15,404 nucleotides of DNA, taken from contig JALNQF010000729.1 of the NCBI GenBank assembly GCA_028456385.1, positions 1 through 15,404 of the forward strand, read 5' to 3'. The stretch comes from Ophiosphaerella korrae (lineage: Eukaryota; Ascomycota; Dothideomycetes; Pleosporales; Phaeosphaeriaceae). Below the pieces are notes generated by a model that worked only from the letters and a program-made list of their open reading frames with translations, was not told the origin of the DNA and did no database searches. The translations under genes were made by a program, and so were the position numbers. Positions 9,043 through 15,404 of this stretch are shown piece after piece (position 1 is the stretch's first letter; every line of letters begins with the position of its first letter).

Positions 9043-9120
9043 AACTTTTATTATTACCTTATAATCTACTAACTTTTCTAAGATAGGTACCTATAGTTAA
9101 TAATAGGAGGCCTATTACAC

Positions 9121-12100
9121 TAAGATACTAAAGATCCTATAATCTTTAATACTAATAAGGATAGGAAAAAGAAAAAGAATAAAGACTTTACGTACTTTAA
9201 CTATAGTAAGAAAAGCTACTACGCGAAAAACTACTAATTATAAAAGAAGAAGGATATAGTATACTATAAATATAGGAAACTAAGATACTTTATAAAAGAC
9301 TATAGAAGTAAAGACTTAAAGAAAGAAACTTAGTTAAAGATAATAAAGAAAAAGAAGGAAGTACTATAAGTATAAGCTAAACCTTAAAAGAAAGTAACTA
9401 AGAGTAGAGAAATATAATATATAATACTTAATTAGACTTTTTATTATAATAATAACTACTATATATATCTTTTTAGTAAGTAGAGAGTAAGATAGTTCTT
9501 ATAATAGAGAAATAAAGTAGTAGTAATAAAAGAAAGAATAAAAGCGTAGCTAAAAGAGATAGTATACGTAATAGACTTACTAATAGAAGATTTAGAAAGG
9601 GAAGAGCCCTAGATACTATTAATTTAGGCTAAAGAACTAGTACTAGATAAAGAGACTACTATAGCTTCCTCTAAAGGACTATAAAAAAGTAAGAAGTAAG
9701 TTAGTATAAAAAGTATAAAGTATACCTAGCTAGATATATATAGCTATAATAGCTATATAATAATAAATATAGAGGAACGAAATAAAGAATAGAAGTTTGT
9801 TTAGATATACTTAATAGTTATAAGTATAGAAAAAGTGTATAAAGACTAGAAAGAACGTAATTTTAAAAAAATAAAGTTTATACTATTTTAGGAATAGATA
9901 AACTAGTATATAGTTATAGTAAGAAGAATACCTATATAAAGAAAGTAGTAATACTTTATAAAAAAAATAAGATAGATTAATAAAGCTTATATACTAAGAA
10001 TACTAGTAGTATACTATATTCTAATAATAGAGATACCTAAGAAAGATAAGTACTAGAAAGAGGATAATAAGATAATAGATCTAGAATATCTAGTATACTT
10101 TAAAGTATTATAGATATTATACTTAGATAAGAATTATACTATATATAGAAACTCTAAGATAAATAATAATATATAGCTTATAAGAAGAAAAAGCTATAAT
10201 TATATAAGAGTAATTCTAGTAAAGGATATCTAAGGATAAAAAATAACTCTAGAAGATAAATATTTAGTAGTAAGACCTAGCTTAAAACTATCTAAGAAAT
10301 ACGTCTAAAGAGGACTATAGTATAAATATATATATAATAAATATCTAAAATATAAAGAATATAAACTTAAAGTAGGGCTATAGCTTTAGAAGAATAGATA
10401 ATTTATAAAGATACCTAAATAAAAATAGTTAAAAGGCGTAAGAAGCCTATATATTATAAAAATAAGTATATACTAAAGAAGGAGAGTATAATTAATAATT
10501 AATAGTAGAGCTATAAGAAACTTTATATTAAAAAAGTTTGTAGAAAACTAAAGAATACGTTATATAATAAAAAGATACTCTTAATAGTTAAGTATAATTA
10601 AAGGAAAACTATTCTAAGAACTTATTAGGTTTAAGATAGTTTTCTCTATACTAGAACTAGAAGAGATAAAGATTAATAATATAGTTATAGATATAATAAC
10701 AATTAATAATAAATAAGAAATTATACTAAGAATACTATAGTTATAGATAGTTAACCTATATATTAATTAAAGAATAAGAAGAATTAGCTACTATAAAATA
10801 GAAAAGCTAAGAGCTAATATAAGTACCTATAAAGGAGAATTCCTAGAAGAATATAAGAAATAAGAACTATAGCTTATAGAGCTAAAAGACTACCTTCTAG
10901 AATATTAGCTATAGGACTTAGTAATAGAAATAGAAGAAGGAAAAAACGTTAGATAAAGCCTAGTCTATAAAAAGATAAAAGAAGAATTTAAGATTAAATA
11001 AGTATTTATTAAAAACGCAATTAAGAAAAGATAGATATAAGAATCTAAATCCTTAGTAGTATATAGACTTATATTTATAGATAAAAAAAGAATAAGTAAT
11101 AAAAGGCCCTACGTAGATTTTAGAAAAACTAACGTAGTTATAAATAAAAACTAATACCCTTTACTATAAATAGATAAGATATAAGCTAAACTAAAGAAAG
11201 TAAAAATCTTTATAAAACTAGATATCTAGAACGCTTACTACTAGATTAGAATTAGAAAAAGTAATAAATAGAAAATAGTGTTTAGAATATAATAGAGACT
11301 ATATAAATATTTAGTTATACTATTTAGATTAATGAACGTACTAGCTGCGTTTTAAGAAAGAATTAATATAGTATTAAGAGAATACTTAGATATATTTATA
11401 TTTATATACCTAGACAATATCTTTATATTCTTAGAAATAGAGAAAGAACACGTGTAACACGTATATAAGGTACTAGAAAAGCTAGTAGAAAATAAATTAT
11501 TTCTTAAGATAAGAAAATACAAATTCTATATAAAAGAAATAGATTTTCTAGGATTTATTATAGAACTAAGAAAAATTAAGATTAACCTAGTAATAATTAA
11601 ATTAATTAATAAATAGCTAATACCTAAAAACCTAAAAAAAGTATAATAATTCTATAGCCTAGCTAACTTTTATAAAAAGTTAATAGTAAGATAGTTTAAA
11701 GATATAGAACTAATTACAAGACTTATAAAGAAAGATATACTATTTAAATAGATAAAGGAATATAAAGAAGTATTTAATAAGATTAAAAGAAAGTTTATAG
11801 AAAACCTAGTTATTAGAATATATAACCTAGACCTACTAGTAATAGTAAAAACAGATATATCTAACTTAGTCTACAGAATAGTACTAATGCAAGAAGATCT
11901 AAGGACTAAATAAAAATACTTAGTTAAATACTTCTCTAAGAAAATAAAGCTAGTAGAGCTTAACTACTTAATTTATAATAAAGAGATACTAGTAATCTAT
12001 AAAGTATTTAAGTAATAGAGAGTATACTTATAAAGAGTAAAATACTAAACAAAGGTCTATATAGACTATAAGAATCTTATAGGATTTATACTAAATAAAG

Positions 12101-13716
12101 AACTATTATAATAATATATAAGATAGTAGGAGTTTCTATTAATATTTAATATAGAAATTATATATATAAAAGGGAAAGACAACTAATTTATAAACGCCCT
12201 TAGTAGAAGATTAGACTTATAAGAAGAAGTAAGCGCTACTAGTATAGTTCTAGTTAAGAACGAAGTAGAATATTTAATCTTAAATATACTTAAAATAGCT
12301 ACTATACTTAAAAGAATAAGTAGTAAGCTAGATAAATAGATTTAGAAAATAACGTAAGAAGTATCTAAAGAAATAGAAAAATTAGAGATCTAAAAAGGAC
12401 TTATATAAGTATATAGAAGAATATATATTCTAAGAAAGATTTAGAGAGAATTTATATAGTAATTCTATAAGCTACTAGTATATAGTTACTAAAGTATTAA
12501 GAAAATATTAAATAGACTACTATAAGACTACTATATCCTAAAAGTAAGATAATTAGTAGAAGAAGTACTACAAGACTATATAGAATACTAGAGAAATAAG
12601 TATAATAGATATATACTATATAGAATACTATAACTAGTAAAAGTACTAAGATAACTATAAAAAGTTATTATAATAGACTTTATTACAAAGCTACTTAAGT
12701 CTAAAGATTTAATATTAGGAGTAGAGTATAATAGAATACTTATAATAGTAGATAAACTTATAAAGTATATATACTTTAAACTATATAAAGAGAAAAGTAA
12801 GATAAAAGTTACTATATACTAGGTTTTAGGAACTATAATAAGCTAGTATAGTATCCTAGATAAAATTATTATAGATAGAGACGTATAATTTATATTAAAA
12901 CTATAGAAAATAATAATAGCGTAATTAGGAATATAATATATAATGTTAATAGTATATTATCTATAAATAGATAGATAATTAGAACAAGCAAATTAAATAG
13001 TAAAATAATACTTAAGATACTACTTTAACTATAACTAGAATAACTAGGTATAGCTACTACCTATAGTATAACTAGTATACAACAGCGTAAAGAATATAGT
13101 AATAAGAGTATTACTCTTCTTTATAAACTATAGATTTAACCTTAGCGTATATAGAATACTAAAGAATATAGAATTATAGACTCTAAGAGGAGAAAACTTT
13201 GTAAATAGAATAAAGGAAATATATAATTAATTAAGATAGGATATAGAATTCCTATATAATTAAATAGTAAAATACTATAATAAGAAATATAAAGAAGGAC
13301 CCTAATTTAAAGAGAGAGAAAAAGTATAGTTAGTATAAAAAAATATTAAGAGTAAGAAACTAAGTTTAAAACTAGACTATACTAAGATAGGACTATACAA
13401 AATTAAGAAAAAAGTTACGCTAGTTATATTTAAATTAAAGCTACTAGATAAAATAAGGATATACCTAATATTTTATATATTACTACTAGAACAAGTACTA
13501 TAAGACGTAGAACTACTAGTATATAAAGTAGATACGTATAGAGAATAAGAAGAATAAGAAGTTAAAGAAATCTTAGTATACTAGTTCTATAATAGTAGGA
13601 ATTACTACTTAGTAAAATAGATAAGTATAGACGAGAAAGGATAACTATAGGAAGATACCTAAGAACTAGAAGAAAACCTTAACTACTTTAAGATACTAAA
13701 GAACTTCTAAAATTAA
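9121..13716 (+). pseudogene. Truncated Gag-Pol of element C, RIP-inactivated
   Basis: One phase (frame 1) runs from the knuckles to the chromodomain. Knuckles lie at 9187-9320 (YFNYSKKSYYAKNY, then YYKYRKLRYFIKDY). The protease motif is NSRA at 10501. In RT, FIKLDI is near 11212 and the catalytic box is YLDN at 11407-11418. RNase H ends at FINALSRR (12187). Integrase catalytic residues are kept at Asp 12676-12678, Asp 12874-12876 and Glu 12982-12984, with a 35-residue gap, but the Cys pair is lost (DYIEY). The chromodomain lies at about 13550-13707, with the stop at 13714-13716 (or 13708-13710). All landmark distances equal those of B downstream of the protease. Stops are TAA or TAG at Trp/Gln sites. 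The N-terminal part is absent. Confidence 0.86.
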
Positions 13717-14470
13717 AACCCTCTAGAACGCCTAGTAGTAAACTAAGAAAACTAATATTACTACTACTAGATAGAGAGGCGATAGGAGCGTTTAATATAA
13801 TAGGAGCTAGAGTAGCCCTAACTATATTATTAAAGTTTAACTTAGCCTCTATTACACGAGACTATTTAGATAACTTAGCGTTATTATAAGCCTTTATCTT
13901 ATAAAGACGCTTAATATAAGAATAAAGCTTTACTAGCTTATAAAGAGTTAACTTATACTTAGCCTTAGCTATAGTAAGCTATAATAATAGTTATACTTAA
14001 GCCTTATTAATAGCTCGCCCTATATAATTTAGTAGAAAATAATTATATAGTAATTAAATACTTATACTCTATAAGTAAAATACCTAATAAATTATACTTA
14101 TACTAAATATTAGTAAGAATATACTTATTATAATATTTACTATCTTTTAAGGATATAAAGTATAAAAGGCCTAACTTAGTATAATAATAGTAGGAGAATA
14201 TTTTAACCCTATTATAAATAATACAAGCTATAAGAAGAAGTTTATTATGTTAAGAATAAGAAGGTATAGAGAGTAATAAAGAGCTAGAGATTAATAAAGA
14301 AATAGGACTAATAACTTTAGCTCTAGAGTAGATTAATAAGGGCCTACTTAGAAGAGAGGATAGTATTACGACTATAACAAGAGAATACTAGATAGAGCTA
14401 ATTAGTCTTAACTTAGTTACTAACAAAATATAGGATAAGCGGAGTAATAATCTAGATTAGAAAACTAACT
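13717..14470 (-). pseudogene. Antisense Cys-rich frame at 3' end of C
   Basis: This is the counterpart of the antisense frame in B. In the minus direction, from within LTR3, the translation reads LISSI, then KVISPISLLISSSLLLSIPS (about 14320-14260), ACIIYNRVKIFSYYYYTKLG and KDSKYYNKYILTNI. Later, in another phase, come KAKYKLTLYKLVKLYSYIKRL and LAPIILNAPIASLSSSS. It aligns with the B copy codon by codon, with mainly Cys/Tyr and Pro/Leu-type changes expected from RIP. More Cys are lost here than in B. Function unknown; confidence rests on conservation of the reading phase in both copies. Confidence 0.45.
14351..14360 (+). other. Polypurine tract of element C
   Basis: GAAGAGAGGA is 3 bp before the LTR3 start at 14364 and equivalent to 8646-8655 in B. 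It is the likely plus-strand primer site. Confidence 0.7.
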
Positions 14471-14478
14471 ACAACTTA

Positions 14479-14590
14479 GATACGTAATAAATTCGTAAAT
14501 TTATAATTTTAGTATTTACAAAGTTATAAAGCTAGACACGTAATAAATTTATAAATTTACGATCTTAGTATTTATAAAGTTGCGAAGCTA
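14479..14590. repeat. 56-bp tandem duplication in LTR3
   Basis: Two exact-length 56-bp units (14479-14534 and 14535-14590) each begin GA(T/C)ACGTAATAAATT and end AAGCTA. They correspond to the pair in LTR2, so the duplication predates the divergence of these two LTRs. Confidence 0.85.
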
Positions 14591-14727
14591 GATAAATAGT
14601 ATAAGTATATAGTTAATAGTAATGCGTATTATTAGGATAGTATTAGTAATTTAATCCTTTAACTATAGAACACTAATACAAGATAGTTGTAAAACATCTT
14701 TTATTATTTATAGTTATTATAGATTAC

Positions 14728-14733
14728 TATATA
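14728..14733 (+). promoter_or_regulatory. TATA-like element of LTR3
   Basis: TATATA in CTATATAGGCTTTTGC aligns with the sites at 2422 and 9037. It would fire towards the 14813-15404 flank if still active. Confidence 0.4.
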
Positions 14734-15244
14734 GGCTTTTGCTATTAACTTATAATTTACTAATAACTTCTTAGGCACTAGGAAGTTAACCTTAGTAATT
14801 AGTCCTATTACACTTACTCCCTAATACTTATAAATATTAAGCTTACTAAGTCCCCTATATTAATAAACCTACTTATTACAAAGCCTATATCTATAGTAAG
14901 TACCTATATAAAGATCTAGCGCTATTAAGTTTCTTAGTAGTATTAACTTTACCTTCTCTTATACTATATATAAATACTTTTAGGTTTAATTTTATTAGTG
15001 TAGAGTAGAAGTAGTAAAAAAAAGTTTATAGTTAATATATTTTATATATAGAAGTTACGTAGGTCTTAATTTTATACTAAAATTAGTAAAAACTTTAGCT
15101 CTATACTTTATAAATAATAATTTTAACTCTAAAAATAGTTAACCTCTTTAACTCTAGCTACTACTACTACTACCTAATAGGTATTATTAGTTAATTAGAG
15201 CCCTTTTTAAGCTCTAGGAATTTACTCTTTAAAAGGAGAGAGAC

Positions 15245-15268
15245 GTATAAGAGAGTTATCTCTTATAC
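15245..15268. repeat. Perfect inverted repeat, 10-bp arms
   Basis: GTATAAGAGA and TCTCTTATAC are perfect complements around the 4-base loop GTTA, followed by a T-rich run (CTTTTTATTTTTG). Confidence 0.7.
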
Positions 15269-15284
15269 TTTTTATTTTTGTACT

Positions 15285-15315
15285 AATATTAGTAAGTTTA
15301 TAACTTACTAATATT
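15285..15315. repeat. Perfect inverted repeat, 14-bp arms
   Basis: AATATTAGTAAGTT (15285-15298) and AACTTACTAATATT (15302-15315) are perfect complements around the loop TAT. Confidence 0.75.
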
Positions 15316-15352
15316 TAACTACCTTTTTACTTTTAGTTAGCGCTTAGTAAGC

Positions 15353-15374
15353 TACTAGGTATATATACCTAGTA
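15353..15374. repeat. Perfect 22-bp palindrome within a longer hairpin
   Basis: TACTAGGTATA is followed directly by its exact reverse complement TATACCTAGTA. The symmetry extends imperfectly outwards: CTTAGTAAGC before it matches the complement of ACTTACTTAGA after it, with one gap. Confidence 0.75.
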
Positions 15375-15404
15375 CTTACTTAGATAGCTTTATTTACTAT
15401 TTAC

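Larger units (their letters stand above)
2075..9119 (+). mobile_element. Element B: near-complete Ty3/gypsy chromovirus
   Basis: This is a full-length LTR retrotransposon of the chromodomain-bearing Ty3/gypsy group. It has a 5' LTR (2075 to about 2527), a single-phase Gag-Pol (about 2564-8011), a 647-bp 3' region carrying an antisense coding signal, a polypurine tract (8646-8655) and a 3' LTR (8659 to about 9119). It is inserted into element A. No target-site duplication or primer-binding site could be established with confidence: TCTAT precedes the 5' LTR and CTTAC follows the last LTR at 14812, and these are not a clear match. It is less mutated than copy C and keeps many CpA on its coding strand. 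Confidence 0.85.
8659..9119 (+). repeat. LTR2 (3' LTR of B, shared junction with C)
   Basis: It starts TGTTATAGTAGTAATA directly after the polypurine tract. It contains AGATAGAACTAATTAG, a pair of 55-56-bp tandem units, TGTTAGGATAGTATTAG at 8939 and a TATA-like site at 9037. It matches LTR3 well up to about 9074 (ATAATCTACTAAC) and then becomes weak, although CCTATTACA at 9111-9119 resembles the LTR3 end. The 3' boundary is therefore uncertain between 9074 and 9119, because C's Gag-derived sequence may begin at about 9104. Confidence 0.75.
9104..14812 (+). mobile_element. Element C: 5'-deleted copy of the same chromovirus group
   Basis: This second copy is in the same orientation as B. It joins B's 3' LTR directly to sequence just upstream of the Gag zinc knuckles (C 9122 corresponds to B 3405), so the primer-binding region and the whole capsid domain (about 880 bp) are missing. 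From there to its 3' LTR it is colinear with B, with only a 12-bp length difference (in the Gag-protease linker). It is more heavily mutated than B, with most CpA lost. It shares LTR2 with B in an LTR-B-LTR-C-LTR arrangement. Confidence 0.82.
14364..14812 (+). repeat. LTR3 (3' LTR of element C)
   Basis: It starts TATTACGACTATAAC (TG changed to TA) after the polypurine tract and ends GTCCTATTACA at 14812. It is about 449 bp long, close to the 453 bp and 461 bp of LTR1 and LTR2. It contains AGATAGAGCTAATTAG, two 56-bp tandem units, the block from 14630 (TATTAGGATAGTATTAG) and a TATA-like site. It shares ACTAGGAAGTTAACCTTAGTAA (14778-14798) with LTR1, a stretch not preserved in LTR2. Confidence 0.8.
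1..15404. other. RIP-mutated AT-rich transposon block
   Basis: The whole window is dominated by TpA. CpA and TpG are strongly depleted, while CpG-containing words (acg, gcg) persist. This is the outcome expected when CpA is converted to TpA on both strands by repeat-induced point mutation in ascomycete fungi. Recognisable retroelement proteins are riddled with TAA and TAG at conserved Trp and Gln positions. TGA is nearly absent because CGA was not a target. No host gene, tRNA or rRNA is visible. The assignment to Pezizomycotina is an inference from RIP and the element families. Confidence 0.9.
14813..15404. other. Gene-free right flank with inverted repeats
   Basis: I find no protein family in any of the frames I read here. 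It does not align with B or C, nor recognisably with the missing half of element A. It holds a TATA-like word TATATATAAATA at 14965-14976, a short (CTA)5 run at 15158-15172 and a cluster of perfect inverted repeats after 15245. It is also CpA/TpG-poor, so it was probably itself part of a repeat. Confidence 0.6.

Noticed and set aside
14813..14900. Continuation of element A's protease/Gag on the minus strand
   Set aside because: All three minus frames were read; none shows the residues expected before DSG or a zinc knuckle.
15158..15172. (CTA)5 microsatellite as a functional element
   Set aside because: A short triplet run in CTA/TAG-rich RIP sequence is expected by composition.
1..15404. Alternative genetic code (TAG/TAA read as Gln or Trp)
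   Set aside because: Stops stand at both Gln and Trp positions, and catalytic Asp, Cys and His codons are changed in the same CpA/TpG contexts. That is mutation, not recoding.

Overview
The window is a block of dead transposable elements from a filamentous ascomycete (Pezizomycotina) genome. It carries the signature of repeat-induced point mutation (RIP). The base composition is extremely AT-rich and dominated by TpA, while CpA and TpG are almost absent: no CpA occurs before about position 2447. CpG-containing words such as acg and gcg survive. Nearly every in-frame stop is TAA or TAG at a place where the protein family has Trp or Gln, and ATG codons are almost gone. For that reason the only sizeable open frame (8551-8760, minus) is a fragment. 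I see no intact host gene.

Layout. (1) 1-2074, minus strand: element A, a Ty3/gypsy pol fragment running protease, reverse transcriptase, RNase H, cut off by the left edge of the window and by the next element on its right. (2) 2075-9119, plus strand: element B, a complete-length Ty3/gypsy chromovirus with 5' LTR (2075 to about 2527), Gag-Pol (about 2564-8011), a 3' region (8012-8658), a polypurine tract and an LTR (8659 to about 9119). (3) about 9104-14812, plus strand: element C, a related copy joined directly to B's 3' LTR. It lacks the first ~880 bp of the internal region but is otherwise colinear to the end, with its own polypurine tract and 3' LTR (14364-14812). (4) 14813-15404: no gene, but a cluster of perfect inverted repeats.

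B and C encode, in order, Gag capsid, two CCHC zinc knuckles, a long linker, aspartic protease, reverse transcriptase, RNase H, integrase (HHCC and D,D35E) and a C-terminal chromodomain. All of this lies in one phase (frame 2 in B, frame 1 in C), so the original product was a single Gag-Pol polyprotein. Landmark spacings are identical between B and C apart from 12 bp in the Gag-protease linker. The elements therefore diverged as functional paralogues and were later killed by point mutation, not by frameshifts.

The most intriguing feature is a conserved antisense coding signal between the Pol stop and the 3' LTR of both B and C, extending into the LTR. It has a Cys-rich segment followed by a Lys/Arg/Leu-rich segment. 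The second interesting pattern is strand asymmetry: in both orientations the coding strand of the elements keeps more CpA than the template strand. Everything here is inferred by reading the sequence; no database search was run.
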